Origin: Cyanophora paradoxa
Taxonomy: Eukaryota; Glaucocystophyceae; Cyanophorales; Cyanophoraceae
Direction of reading: 5' to 3'
NCBI GenBank assembly: GCA_004431415.1
Contig: QPMI01000100.1
Location: 186,001-250,000, forward strand
DNA: 64,000 nucleotides
Part shown: positions 1-11,212 of the stretch, piece by piece
Layout of the letters: each line of letters starts with the position of its first letter
Numbering within the stretch: the stretch's first letter is position 1
The notes under the pieces: generated by a model
What the model was told of the DNA's origin: nothing
The model's database searches: none
What the model saw: the letters and a program-made list of their open reading frames with translations, nothing else
Made by a program: the position numbers and the translations under genes

Positions 1-97
1 CTACTATGGGCTCTCTCCTCGGGGCCCAGGGGCCGGAGCCGCGGGCCAGTGGGCCTGGAGGAGGGGAGGAGAGAAGGAAGAGACGAGGGAGGAGGGG

Positions 98-3000
98 TCA
101 GGCGACGGCGGCCGAGCGGGCGTCGAGCAGGTCGATGAGCACTGAGACGCTCTCCAGCGCCGCCGCCGCCGCCTCCTCCTCCTCCTCCGCCCCCGCGCCG
201 CCCCCGCGCCGCCGCTGCCGGGCCGCCCGCAGGAGCGCCCGGCCCGCCCCGCCCGCCCGCAGGAGCGCCCGGCCCGCCCGCCCGCCCCCTCGGCGCCCTC
301 CCCCGCCTCCTCCTCGCGCAGGGCGGCGGCGGCCGGCCGCTGCGACAGCTCCGCCTCTCGGGCGAGGAGGGCGCACCCCGCGCCGGCCCCCTTCAGCGCC
401 ACCTTCACCTGAGCGGACGAGACGGGTAAGGCGCCGCTCGGGGACTCGGATCTGAGGCGGGGCGGCGGCGTGGGGCCGGGGAGGGCCTTCTGGTTGTTGT
501 AGACGAGGGCCCAGAGGGCGCCCGCCGCGGGGGGCGCAGAGGCGCGCGCTGCCGCCCCGAACCATCGCCAGCAGCCGCGGCAGCGCCATCTCTGAGAGGG
601 GAACAAGAAGAAGTCAGAAGCGTTGGTGCGGGGGGAGAAACGAGGGAGGGGTACTGGCCGGGGGCGAGGATGTGGGGCTTGGCCTCCTGCAGGAAGGCAA
701 GGTTGCGCAGCAGCAGGGCGGCCCCGGCCCGCAGCGCGAGCCGCAGCGCCGCTGGCGCCCCGCGCCGCTCCTCCAGCAGCTCCACCGCGTACGCCACCAG
801 CCCTGGGGGGTACGCCTTCAGCGAGGCGCGCGGTGCGAACGAAGCGGGGCGGGGGCGGAGGCGGGGGCGGGGTACCCGGGGTGCGGACGATGGCAAGCTG
901 GCCCTCATTTGTGAGAAGGCGAGGTTGCCGAGAAAGTGGAGGACGGCCGCCTGCCGCGCGGCGGCCGCCGGCACGCCCTCCCCGCCCCCCGCCGCCACCG
1001 ACGAGGCCAGGAGCTCCTCCGAAGGGGCCCCGGGGCCGGCGGCGGCGGCGACGCGGGGGGCGCGCTCTCGGGCGACGCGGTCGAGGGCGGCGGCGCAGTC
1101 GGCGAGGAAGGCGGTGCGGGCGAGGGCGGCGCGGAACTCGGGGACGAGGGCCATCGAGGCCAGCGCGGCAAAGGCCGCCCCGTGCGCCGCCACGCCGAGC
1201 CGCGCCCGCCCCGCGAGCTGCAGCAGCAGCGCCGAGACCGAAGGCGCCCCCGAGGTTCGCCACCAGGCCCAGCAGCTCCACCTGAGGGGGCAGGAGTCAG
1301 ATCAGATCGGATCAAATCAGATCTGATCTGAGCCGACGAGAGGGGCCGACCTGGAGGGCCTCGCCCTCGCGGGCGGCGAGGGGCCAGAGCCGCTCGAGCA
1401 GCGCCGCGACGCGGAGGGCGAGGAGGGCGGCCTTGGCCTCGCCCGAGCCGGCCGCGAGGTTCTTGAGCAGGGCGAGCGAGAGCACGAGCTCCGCGACGGC
1501 CGCGCCATGCCGCAGCGCCCCCTCCCCGCCCCACTCGCCCCCCACGCCGCCCCCGCCGGGGCCCAGCGACGAGGCCACTGCGTGCGCCTCCTCGGCCGCC
1601 GCGATGAGCGCGGCCGGCACGCCCGACTCGAGCGCCGCCCGCGTGCCCGTGCGCGAGGCCGCGAGCACGTTCACCAGCGCCCCGGCGATGGCGGCGCGGG
1701 AGCGGAGCTGCCGGCGATCCGGAGCCGCCCTCTCCAGCGCGCCCCGCGACGCCCCGTAGAGCCGCACGAGCCGCTCCGAGAGCCGCGCGCCCAGCTCCCC
1801 GCCCCCGCCGCCGCCGCCGCCGCCGCCAGCCGCGTTCTCGGACGACGGCTGAGGCCGGGGCTGAGGCTCCGCCTCCTCCGCCTCCCTTCCGTCGAGGACG
1901 CGGCGCATGGCGGCGTCGGCCTCAGCGGTGAGCGTCGCGACGAGCTGGCAGGCCGCCAGCTGCGCCCGCCGGTCGCGCCCTCGAGCGCCGCGCAGGCCCC
2001 GCGGAGCAGCGCAGGGGCCGCCGCCGGGCCGGCCTCGCCGAGGGCGGCGCGGGCCTCCGGGCAGCGGTGGAGCAGGTTCCCGACGGGCCGGTCAGCGGCT
2101 GAGGGGCGGGGCGCATGGCAGAACAGGCGCACCGGCGGAATGCGTCGGGCCACGTCGCGGCGGCGAAGGCGCGGGCGGCGGCGGGGTCGGCCTCGCAGAG
2201 GGCCCCTCGCAGTCGGCGTGCGCCGCGGCGCCGGCGGCCGCGCCCAGCGCCGCGCGGACGGCCGAGGACGGGTGCAGGCGCGCCATGGCCAGGGTCCCGT
2301 CCCGCTCCTCGGCGTCAGGGCTCCCACGACGGCCTCGCCGGCCGCCGCCGCCGCCGATCTGAGGGCGCCGGAAAGGCCCCCGACCCGCTCCAGATGCCAT
2401 GCCGCCGCGAGGGCGCGCGCGAGGCGCGGGCTCGCGGGGGGTACAGCGCCCTCCGCGGGGCCCTGCAGCCCGCAGGGCCGCACGGCGAACGCGAATCGGA
2501 AGGCCGCCGCGAGGGGCGCCGGGAGCGGCAGGCCGGCCCAGGGCCCCGGGGCGTCGGACCCCTCCAGGACCTCCCGGGCGAAGAGGGCGGGCGTACGGCA
2601 TCCGCGGGCCTGCGCCTCCTCGTTGTCCGAGAAGAGGGCCCAGGCCAGGGCGGCCGAGGCCTCGCGCCGTACCCCCGTGTGCGGGTGGAACGCGTCTGCG
2701 GAACAAAGCCGGTCAAACAAGGCGGGAAGGGTGGGGGTACGGGGGTGGAACGCACAGGGTACGAGGGCGCGGAGCGACTCGGGCTCGTCTCTGAGGGTTC
2801 GGCGTACCCCCGGAAGGAGCCGGCACAGCGAGGAAAGGACGGAGGCTGCGGGGCCCTCGGCGCCGGCTCGATCGCCGCCCCGAGCGGCCGCGACCGCCTC
2901 GCGCTGCAGCCAGAGTATAAGCAGGGGTAGGGGGAAACAGGGAGGGGGCACGGGCGTACGAGGTCAGCGAGGGCCGAGCGGAAGAGAACTAGTCCGCAAA

Positions 3001-4031
3001 CGCGGCGCTGAAGCGCGGGTCTGCGGGCGGAGGGCGTGAGCGAGCGAGGGGGGTACATAGACGCCGGCGGGGCGCACCGCGGAGGGCGAGGGCGAGCTGC
3101 TCGGCGGCCGCGCGGCGCAGCTCGGGATCGAGGGCCGCCCCCTGGTAGATCCGCTCGAGCTTGGCGAACTCGGAAGCCTGGAACGAGCCCGCCGGCCCGC
3201 GCGCCGCCGGTCCCTCGTCGAAATCATCGCCAGGGGCGTCCGCGTCGAGAAGAGAGCCGAACGGGTCCCTCAGGCGCCGCCCCAGCCGCACGCGGTCCTG
3301 CAGTGGGTATGGGGTCGGCGAAGCGAGGCGGAAGGGGGGCTCAGGAACACACGTGGCCGTCCAGAGCGTCGAGGAAGTCAGGGGCCGCCGGCTCGGCGAG
3401 CCGCAGCGCTTCGGCCGCCTCCCGCCGGGCCCTGCCCCAAGGAATGGGTACGCGGCACAGGAAAGGAAAGAAGATAGCGGCGGGCAAAGCGTGCGCACCA
3501 CTCGGCGCCGGAGAAGAGCGCGCGGGTGAGATGGCGAAGCCGATCCGGGGCGGAGAGGCGCTGCTCCAGGGCGCGCCCGAGGCGCCCGAACGGTCCCGGT
3601 CCCGGCAGCGCTGCGAGGCTCTCGAAACCGTCGTCCTCCGCGACCTCGCCCGCGGCACGGGCCAGCATCCAGGCGTCAAGCGGGCCCAGCGCCGCGGCCA
3701 GGCGGCCCGCCCCGTCCAGCCGCTCGGCGGCCGCGAGGACGAGTGCGGAGGCTGCGGAGGCGGCGGCCGGCTCCAGATAGTCAAAGGCCGCGGGAGAGGA
3801 GGTGGAAGAGCAGATCGCCCCCCTGGGCCACTCCCAAGGAACCGGCCGTCGTAGCGCAATAGGAACCGGCGTAGCGCAATAGGAACCGGCGGGCGACGGG
3901 CGATGGCAGTGGGCGGATGATGCGATATCGATCGTAGGAGGGTTCGGATCCCCGCCCGCGCTCGACGGGGCGACAACGATCAACGCTGAAGCGCCGTCGG
4001 CCGGGGCGGCCTGCAGCTGCTCAGACGCCAT
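98..4031 (-). CDS. Host intron-containing armadillo/HEAT-like repeat gene, copy 1
   Basis: Minus-strand gene in GC-rich DNA, interrupted by short introns. The chosen start is the ATG at 4,031 (protein begins MASEQLQAAP), because the same start recurs at 12,735; the C-terminus reads ESVSVLIDLLDARSAAVA and stops at 98. Exons contain alanine/leucine-rich helical repeats, including LRNLAF, HFLGNLAF and an ALWALVYNNQK segment that rejoins VKVALKGAGA across an intron ending in CTCAG, the pattern of an armadillo repeat. One donor appears to be GC rather than GT. Exon limits are uncertain because frames break repeatedly, partly at homopolymers. Armadillo/HEAT proteins are general protein-binding scaffolds; no specific function is inferred. 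Confident that a gene family is present, unsure of its exact structure. Confidence 0.5.
1298..1330. repeat. GATC-rich microsatellite in a host intron
   Basis: A run of AGATC/GATC words with a palindromic core (CAGATCTGATCTG). It recurs at the same place in the other gene copies, near 6,095 and 15,055, with small differences in repeat number, so it marks the same intron in each copy. Confidence 0.7.
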
Positions 4032-5260
4032 CGCCGGCGCCGCCGCAGACCTGCAGAGGCGCCGGCGTAGGTACGCGGGCGTGGGCTCGACAAGCCACAT
4101 TAAACTTGAAAGGAGCCGTTTCGTTTGCAGCTTCAGTTGCGGTATACCCCTCGTGCAGAGGCGTTTAAGGTGCACTTTCGGGTGTTTAAGCTAAGCTTGT
4201 CAAGGTGGCAAGGTGCTCAAGGCAAGGCGCAAGCTGCTGCCACACAAAATTTGTATGGAGCGGCATGGCCATGGTAGCCCCCCCAACAAGCAAGACGGGT
4301 ACAGTACACAGTTGCTTTTGCCGGGTAGGCAGTTACACCGGCCAAAGACTGTCCGGTCCGTGCGACCAGCTTAAAAGCACAGTATGCAGGCACCTGTCCT
4401 GCACCGAAGCGGAACCAGCACAACCAGCATCGAAGCAAGCGTGCACAAGCTGCCGTCGAAGCATAGCCTCTCCCAGGTCGACCAAAACGCGAAATCCCGT
4501 CCCTTCTGCGGTCTTACGACACAGAGTTGCAGATAAGAAACCGTGCGCAGCGGAGCAGCCGCTCGTTCACTTCCCGAAACCCAGCCGCGAGCAACCCGCG
4601 CGCTTCCACCTCTTACAGTTCCCTCGTGCACGTGGTCACTCCCGCGGTGCGTGGCCATAGCTCCCGCGGATTCCGCGGCCGTCGAGTCGGCGCGGATCGA
4701 TTTCTGCAGCTGGGCTGACATCGAATTCGCATGGAAGAGCAACGGCGACAGCGCAGAGCCTTGGGCTGCTGATCCTCGAGGCGTCGGCCACCGCGGCATG
4801 TCGAAGTTGGCGAAATCAGGCAAAGAACTTGCCGGGGCTGTGCGTCACGCGGGCAACCGTATCGGCGACGGGCTCAACCGTATCGGCGACGGGCTCAACA
4901 ACCTTGCCATCGGAGTCGGCGGTGGACTCGTGGCCATTGCTCTGGCCATCTTTTACCGGCCCCCCTAGTAAGCGCCCCGATCCGCGCCTTCTCTGGCCTG
5001 GCCGTCGCCGAATTCTGTTTAGATAGCTTCCTTGCTTGTCTGCCTTCTTTGAACCGCACCGAATTCACGAGACTTTGTGTTAACGCGGTGCTTTCAAGCT
5101 ACCGCAGGGCGGACCGAGCACGAGCATTTTAATTTGAGGAGGGAATTAAAGGGGCGTGGATCGGACAGACGGGCAGGGGTTGTGCCCGACCGTGGAGGGG
5201 ATCGAGGGGCCCAGACGGGCGAGGAGGGGAGGGGAGAAGCATCCTGCATGGTGCCCCGCC
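3400..5260. repeat. Host segmental duplication, copy A (gene 5' end plus spacer)
   Basis: Near-identical to 12,105-13,960 at an offset of about 8,700 bases. It holds the 5' exons of the armadillo-like gene, the upstream spacer and the beginning of the next gene copy's 3' end. The spacer part (about 4,180-5,250) is less GC-rich than the exons and holds no gene I recognise apart from one short candidate ORF at 4,798. The near identity suggests a recent duplication or continuing gene conversion. Confidence 0.85.
4798..4968 (+). CDS. Small candidate membrane peptide in host spacer, copy A
   Basis: A 56-codon frame: an amphipathic, basic N-terminal part with a duplicated GNRIGDGLNRIGDG motif, then a hydrophobic C-terminal segment (GGGLVAIALAIFY) long enough for one membrane span. 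The duplicate at 13,495 differs by an in-frame loss of seven codons, which hints that the frame is kept, but such a short ORF in a recent duplication may be chance. Function unknown. Confidence 0.25.
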   Translation: MSKLAKSGKELAGAVRHAGNRIGDGLNRIGDGLNNLAIGVGGGLVAIALAIFYRPP

Positions 5261-8200
5261 GCGATATCCCCGCCTCCTCCTCCTCCTCCGCCCCCGCGCC
5301 GCCCCCGCGCCGCCACCTGCGGGCCCCCCCGCAGCAGCGCCCCGCCCGCCCCGCCCGCCCCCTCCGCGCCCTCCTCCCCCTCGCGCAGGGCGGCGGATCC
5401 CCGGAGGCCGGCCGCTGCGACAGCTCCGCCTTGCGGGCGAGCAGGGCCCCCCCCCGCGCCGGCCCCCTTCAGCGCCACCTTCACCTGGGCGGACGAGACG
5501 GGTAAGGCGCCGCTCGGGGACTCGGATCTGAGGCGGGGCGGCAGCGTGGGGCCGGGGAGGGCCTTCCGGTTGTTGTAGACGAGGGCCCAGAGGGCGCCCG
5601 CCGCAAGGGGCGCAGAGGCGCGCGCTGCCGCCCCGCACCATCGCCAGCAGCCGCGGCAGCGCCATCTCTGAGGGGGGAACAAGAAGAAGTCAGAAGCGTT
5701 GGTGCGGGGGGAGAAAAGAGGGCGGGGAAGTGGAGGACGGCCGCCTGCCGCGCGGCGGCCGCCGGCACGCCCTCCCCGCCCTCCGCCGCCACCGACGAGG
5801 CCAGGAGCTCCTCCAAAGGGGCTCCGGGGCCGGCGGCGGCGGCGACGCGGGGGGCGCGCTCTCGGGCGACGCGGTCGAGGGCGGCGGCGCAGTCGGCGAG
5901 GAAGGCGGTGCGGGCGAGGGCGGCGCGGAACTCGGGGACGAGGGCCATCGAGGCCAGCGCGGCAAAGGCCGCCCCGTGCGCCGCCACGCCGAGCCGCGCC
6001 CGCCCCGCGAGCTGCAGCAGCAGCGCCGAGACCGAGGGCGCCCCCGAAGTACGCCACCAGGCCCAGCAGCTCCACCTGAGGGGGCAGGGTTCAGATCAGA
6101 TCGGATCAAATCAGATCTGATCTGAGCCGACGAGAGGGGCCGACCTGGAGGGCCTCGCCCTCGCAGGAGGCGAGGGGCCAGAGCCGCTCGAGCAGCGCCG
6201 CGACGCGGAGGGCGAGGAGGGCGGCCTTGGCCTCGCCCGAGCCGGCCGCGAGGTTCTTGAGCAGGGCGAGCGAGAGCACGAGCTCCGCGACGGCCGCGCC
6301 GTGCCGCAGCGCCCCCTCCCCGCCCCACTCGCCCCCCGCGCCGCCCCCGCCGGGGCCCAGCGACGAGGCCACTGCGTGCGCCTCCTCGGCCGCCGCGATG
6401 AGCGCGGCCGGCACGCCCGACTCGAGCGCCGCCCGCGTGCCCGTGCGCGAGGCCGCGAGCACGTTCACCAGCGCCCCGGCGATGGCGGCGCGGGAGCGGA
6501 GCTGCCGGCGGTCCGGAGCCGCCCTCTCCAGCGCGCCCCGCGACGCCCCGTAGAGCCGCACGAGCCGCTCCGAGAGCCGCGCGCCCAGCTCCCCGCCCCG
6601 CCGCCGCCGCCGCCGCCGCCAGCCGCGTTCTCGGACGACGGCGGAGGCCGGGGCTGAGGCTCCGCCTCCCCCGCCTCCCTTCCGTCGAGGACGCGGCGCA
6701 TGGCGGCGTCGGCCTCGGCGGTGAGCGTCGCGACGAGCTGGCAGGCCGCCAGCTGCGCCCGCCGGTCGCGCCCTCGAGCGCCGCGCAGGCCCGCGGAGCA
6801 GCGCGGGGCCGCCGACGGGCCGGCCTCGCCGAGCGCGGCGCGGGCCTCCGGGCAGCGGTGGAGCAGGTTCCCGACGGGCCGGTCAGCGGCTGAGGGCGGG
6901 GCGCATGGCAGAACAGGCGCACCGGCGGAATGCGTCGGGCCACGTCGCGGCGGCGAAGGCGCGGGCGGCGGCGGGGTCGGCCTCGCAGAGGGCCGCGAGG
7001 CGCCCCAGCGCCGCCGCGCAGTCGGCGTGCGCCGCGGCGCCGGCGGCCGCGCCAAGCGCCGCGCGGACGGCCGAGGACGGGTGCAGGCGCGCCATGGCCA
7101 GGGTCCCGTCCCGCTCCTCGGGCGTCAGGGCTCCCACGACGGCCTCGCCGGCCGCCGCCGCCGCCGATCTGAGGGCGCCGGAAAGGCCCCCGACCCGCTC
7201 CAGATGCCATGCCGCCGCGAGGGCGCGCGCGAGGCGCGGGCTCGCGGGGGTACAGCGCCCTCCGCGGGGCCCTGCAGCCCGCAGGGCCGCACGGCGAACG
7301 CGAATCGGAAGGCCGCCGCGAGGGGCGCCGGGAGCGGCAGGCCGGCCCAGGGCCCGGGGCGTCGGACCCCTCCAGGACCTCCCGGGCGAAGAGGGCGGGC
7401 GTACGGCATCCGCGGGCCTGCGCCTCCTCGTTGTCCGAGAAGAGGGCCCAGGCCAGGGCGGCCGAGGCCTCGCGCCGTACCCCGTGTGCGGGTGGAACGC
7501 GTCTGCGGAACAAAGCCGGTCAACAAGGCGGGAAGGGTGGGGTACGGGGGTGGAACGCACAGGGTACGAGGGCGCGGAGCGACTCGGGCTCGTCTCTGAG
7601 GGTTCGGCGTACCCCGGAAGGAGCCGGCACAGCGAGGAAAGGACGGAGGCTGCGGGGCCCTCGGCGCCGGCTCGATCGCCGCCCCGAGCGGCCGCGACCG
7701 CCTCGCGCTGCAGCCAGAGTATAAGCAGGGGTAGGGGGAAACAGGGAGGGGCACGGGCGTACGAGGTCAGCGAGGGCCGAGCGGAAGAGAACTAGTCCGC
7801 AAACGCGGCGCTAAAGCGCGGGTCTGCGGGCGGAGGGCGTGAGCGAGCGAGGGGGGTACATAGACGCCGGCGGGGCGCAAGCGGAGGGCGAGGGCGAGCT
7901 GCTCGGCGGCCGCGCGGCGCAGCTCGGGATCGAGGGCCGCCCCCTGGTAGATCCGCTGGAGCTTGGCCAACTCGGAAGCCTGGAACGAGCCCGCCGGCCC
8001 GCGCGCCGCCGGTCCCTCGTCGAAATCATCGCCAGGGGCGTCCGCGTCGAGAAGAGAGCCGAAGGGGTCCCTCAGGCGCCGCCCCAGCCGCACGCGGTCC
8101 GCAGAGGAACCGGCGGGCGACGGGCGACGGCAGTGGGCGGATGATGCGATATCGATCGTAGGAGGGTTCGGATCCCCGCCCGCGCTCGACGGGGCGACAA

Positions 8201-8265
8201 CGATCAACGCCGAAGCGCTGTCGGCCGGGGCCGCCGGGCGGCCTGCAACCGCTCAGACGCCATTG
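5250..8265 (-). CDS. Host armadillo/HEAT-like repeat gene, copy 2 (internally deleted)
   Basis: Second copy of the gene at 98-4,031, same strand and order. Relative to copy 1 it lacks about 590 bases of 5' exons (bases equivalent to 3,300-3,885): the sequence passes directly from the ACGCGGTCC end of one exon to the AACCGGCGGGCGACGGG of another. It also lacks part of the block near 5,710 (equivalent to about 650-935). Many other differences are single-base changes in G or C runs, which would shift frame; some may be assembly errors. Probably a non-functional or variant copy. Confidence 0.4.
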
Positions 8266-8745
8266 CCGGCGCCGCCGCAGACCTGCAGAAGCGCCGGCGT
8301 AGGCACGCGGGCGTGGGCTCGACAAGCCACATTAAAGGAGCCGCTTCGTTTGCAGCTTCAGTTGCGGTATACCCCTCGTGCAGAGGCTCTCAGGCTCACG
8401 CTCCGGTCACGGCGATTCGAATCCGCCGGCATCAGCGCGGCGATTCGATTTCGCGGCGCGGCGAAGCTTGAGCTGGGGCGCGGCTAGATGATGCGAGCCG
8501 TTTAGCGACCGCACCGTGCATCTAGATCTTCAAGGTGGGCATGTCCGAACAGGTGCGATGGGGCGCCCCTGCAGTGTGCTGCCCCCACGTTAATTTAACA
8601 CGGATCATGGATCGTTGACTCCCCGAGGCATAGGCGCAGGCTGAGAATCCGGAGGTAATGGCGCAGTTGAAGGTGCGCGGCTGCACGATCGATCTTGGCT
8701 GCTCATCGATGAATGTAACCTAATGCCGGCAGAGCCTTCTCGCCG
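8266..8745. other. Host intergenic stretch, no gene recognised
   Basis: Begins with the same upstream sequence as the other copies (a GCTTCAGTTGCGGTATACC block also at 4,130 and 12,826), then diverges into unique sequence with palindromic patches. A tRNA T-arm-like motif near 8,420 has no matching acceptor. I see no supported gene. Confidence 0.5.
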
Positions 8746-8944
8746 CGGCGGAGAAGCGGGCGGATGAGGCGGAGAAGCGGGCGCATGAGGCGGAGAACCG
8801 GGCGGATGAGGCGGAGAAGCGGGCGGATGAGGCGAAGAAGGGGCGGATGAGGCGAAGCAGTTGTCACAACAAGCGTTGGACGAGAAAGAGCGAGCTCAGG
8901 TGCGCACCAGCGCTTGCGTGCATATGCTGACCGGAACCGCTCAC
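8746..8944 (+). pseudogene. Fragment of a coiled-coil protein with heptad tandem repeats
   Basis: About five 21-bp repeats encode EAEKRAD-type heptads, the classic alpha-helical coiled-coil pattern. After the fifth repeat the frame breaks in a GGGG run; in the shifted frame the helix continues as DEAKQLSQQALDEKERAQVR. It is therefore either a decayed gene fragment or a gene with a one-base homopolymer error. No start, stop or other domain can be assigned with confidence. Confidence 0.4.
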
Positions 8945-9734
8945 TAAAACTCCGCAGGCGAGTGTTTTGTACAAGATTGCATTGTGGTTTGCTCGCTCTA
9001 AGTTCCCGTTTTGAATGTAGGAATGGAAAGGGTCCCTATTGGCTGGTGCAGCGGGCTGCAGTGTCGCTTTGGTCAGCTGTGTTGCACTGGGTTTCCGCTC
9101 CGCTGTAGAGGTGACCTCGTTTGGGCTGGTGTCGAGCGCTCTGCAGTGCTTTGGGTACTTCTTGCAGGCGATCTTCGCTCTTTTGACGACGAAGGTAGTC
9201 ATGCGGCATCTAGATCTGAAGCGCGGGACCCTTATGCAGCTGCAGCCGGCTATAGCTGGCGCTGCTATCGGGCAGCCGGCGTCGACTATCATTGTTTAGC
9301 TAGCTATTATAGCTATAGTCTACCGTAGTACACTATATATACGCTATGAAGTAAAAGCCCGCCGCTCCTGCTCATGCCATGCACCTGCATTCCGAGGTGA
9401 CCCACTAGCGAAATATCCGGGGCCGGAGCCCGGCCCAGGCCCCTGTGGCCGCGGGGGCTCAGTGGCTATATACAGCTAGGGGTTTGTGGGGCCCGGCGGC
9501 CCGGGGGCTAGGCTGGCCCTGGCAGAACCAGCTTCAAAGGCTCCGGCCCGGCGGCAAGAGAAGAGGCTTCAGAATCTGAAGGGCAAGGCCTAGGGGCAGG
9601 AGGCTCGGGAGGCCCAGGGCGCTAGAGAGGGCCGAGAAAGCATTGGGAAGGCTCGCGATCGGGGAAGGGGCGGGGCAGCCGCTGGCCCTCCCGGGGCGCC
9701 TGCCGCAGTGCGGGCCCTCTCCCCGGGGCGCTGG
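8945..9734. other. Host intergenic stretch with palindromic AT patch
   Basis: Mixed composition. Around 9,295-9,345 there is a patch of AGCTATAGCT-type palindromes and TATATA. Open frames here (for example 9,039-9,299) are short, hydrophobic and lack any recognisable motif. I do not call a gene. Confidence 0.4.
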
Positions 9735-9960
9735 GGCCGGAGCCGCGGCCCGGTAGGCCTGGAGGAGGGGAGGAGATGAGGAAGAGACGAGGGAGGAGGG
9801 CTCAGGCTGCGGCGGCCGAGCGGGCGTCGATCGCGAGCAGGTCGATGAGCACTGAGACGCTCTCCAGCGCCGCCGCCGCCGCTAGCGCTGCCTCCTCCTC
9901 CGCCCCCTCGCCGCCCCCGCGCCGCCGCTGCCGGGCCGCCCGCAGGCCCTGCCAGAGGAG
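9735..9960 (-). pseudogene. C-terminal scrap of the host armadillo-like gene
   Basis: Matches bases 24-235 of copy 1 closely and encodes the same C-terminal ESVSVLIDLLA ending, with one extra pair of codons. No adjoining upstream exons follow; the copy stops near a short AT-richer insertion that begins at about 9,982. Confidence 0.5.
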
Positions 9961-9981
9961 CACGGAACCGTCGGGCGTGTC

Positions 9982-10348
9982 ACTCATGATCATGATCATA
10001 TGCATCATGGCATGGGCCCCGGGCCCCGCAAGGACATGCAAGAAGTGGACACTGTGACAAGAAGGACAAATTAAAAAGTGGCCGAGTACGGAAGTTGACA
10101 AGCCTTTAATTTCTAGCCGGCGCGCGTTGAAGCATGATCTTAAAATTAGTTTCAGGCCTCAGGGCCCGCGGCCTAGAGCCTCGGAGCTCAGCGGCTGCAG
10201 ATATTGATCAGCGGTTCGAATTCATGATCAACGAAAAAAATTGAGTCATGATCGGTTTCAAAAGTTTCAAGTTTTGCTTTTTGCGAACACTCAGTGACTA
10301 TGATAACCTCCTTATCATTAATTTCTTCAGCTGATCATGATCATGAGT
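9982..10348. mobile_element. Possible MITE-like element with 17-bp inverted ends
   Basis: Left end ACTCATGATCATGATCA and right end TGATCATGATCATGAGT are perfect inverted repeats of 17 bp around 333 bp of AT-richer, non-coding DNA, next to a truncated host gene copy. The ends are themselves low complexity (TGATCA words) and no target-site duplication is obvious, so this may be a chance palindromic patch. Confidence 0.3.
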
Positions 10349-10406
10349 CAGGGCCCCGGGGGCCAGCACAGCGCGCAGGTCCCCCTCTAGCTATTCAATC
10401 ATAGTA

Positions 10407-11076
10407 TTAGTAGCTATAGCTATGGGGCTTCCGCGGATAGTGATGGAAGGTACTCGCCATGCATATGGGAGGACTCGGCGGAGGCGGAGGAGGACGAGGG
10501 GCAGGAGCGGGGCCGGCGGGCCCGGGTACGGGAGCGGAGGCGGGCCCGGGTACGGGAGCCGGGGCGGGGAAGAAGGCGCCTATCTCGCGCTGCCTCACGT
10601 CCACCTCCTCGAAGCCCACGCACTGCCGCCCGTACCCTCAGAGAGGGAAGGGAAGGAGCTGGGGAGGGGTACGGGATCGGACCTGGATGGAGAGGAGCGT
10701 GACGGGGTACCGGGCGGTGCGGCGCCAGAGGATCAGAGCCGCCTTCACAATCGCGTCGCAGTCGTGCTGCACGTCCGCCTTGTGCTGCAGAAGGGCTGTA
10801 CCCCCGCCTCCTCGCCCCCGGGGCCTCCACCTCGCCGTCCGCCTCGGCGTCGTGCTCTGGGCGGGCCGGGCGGGCGCGGGGCCTCCTAGGAGCTCGCGGG
10901 CGTGACAGCTGAGGCCCGATGGTACGAGGCCGGCGAGGGACTCGGTACGCAGGCCCCTCATACCCCGCCAGATCAAATTCAGCGTCCGGGGCCGCCGCCG
11001 CCACGTCACGAAGTCTGCCGCCCATCGTGAGGCGCGCCACGCATCTTATAGCTGCGCGCACCGCACCGTGCCGCAT
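10407..11076 (-). CDS. Unrecognised host exons
   Basis: Minus-strand open segments with non-repetitive, protein-like composition: AAPDAEFDLAGYEG, then DCDAIVKAALILWRRTARYP, then QCVGFEEVDVRQREIGAFF, separated by stretches that look like short introns. They do not match the armadillo-like copies. The proline/glycine-rich tail is probably not coding. I cannot name the family. Confidence 0.3.
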
Positions 11077-11212
11077 CCGCTGTACGAGCTCTCGCGCTGT
11101 GGAGCGTCAGCGAGATGGGCGGGGCGTGCGGATTCGCGGGGCGGCGGGGCGGACCGAGGATGTGGAGCCACTTGGTCACTCCCGCGAGGGAGTACTCCTG
11201 CGGGGAATGTTG

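Noticed and set aside
1507-3039. Long plus-strand open frame of 510 codons in the host region
   Set aside because: Arginine/proline/alanine-rich composition is what a GC-rich antisense frame gives; the minus strand holds the repeat protein exons, and the frame is not kept between copies.
8400-8450. Possible tRNA T-arm (GGCGATTCGAATCCGCC)
   Set aside because: The closing pair of the arm is mismatched and no matching acceptor stem, D-arm or anticodon arm lies upstream.
9011-9328. Overlapping plus-strand frames with hydrophobic stretches
   Set aside because: No motif, no duplicate copy, several equivalent frames; consistent with chance.
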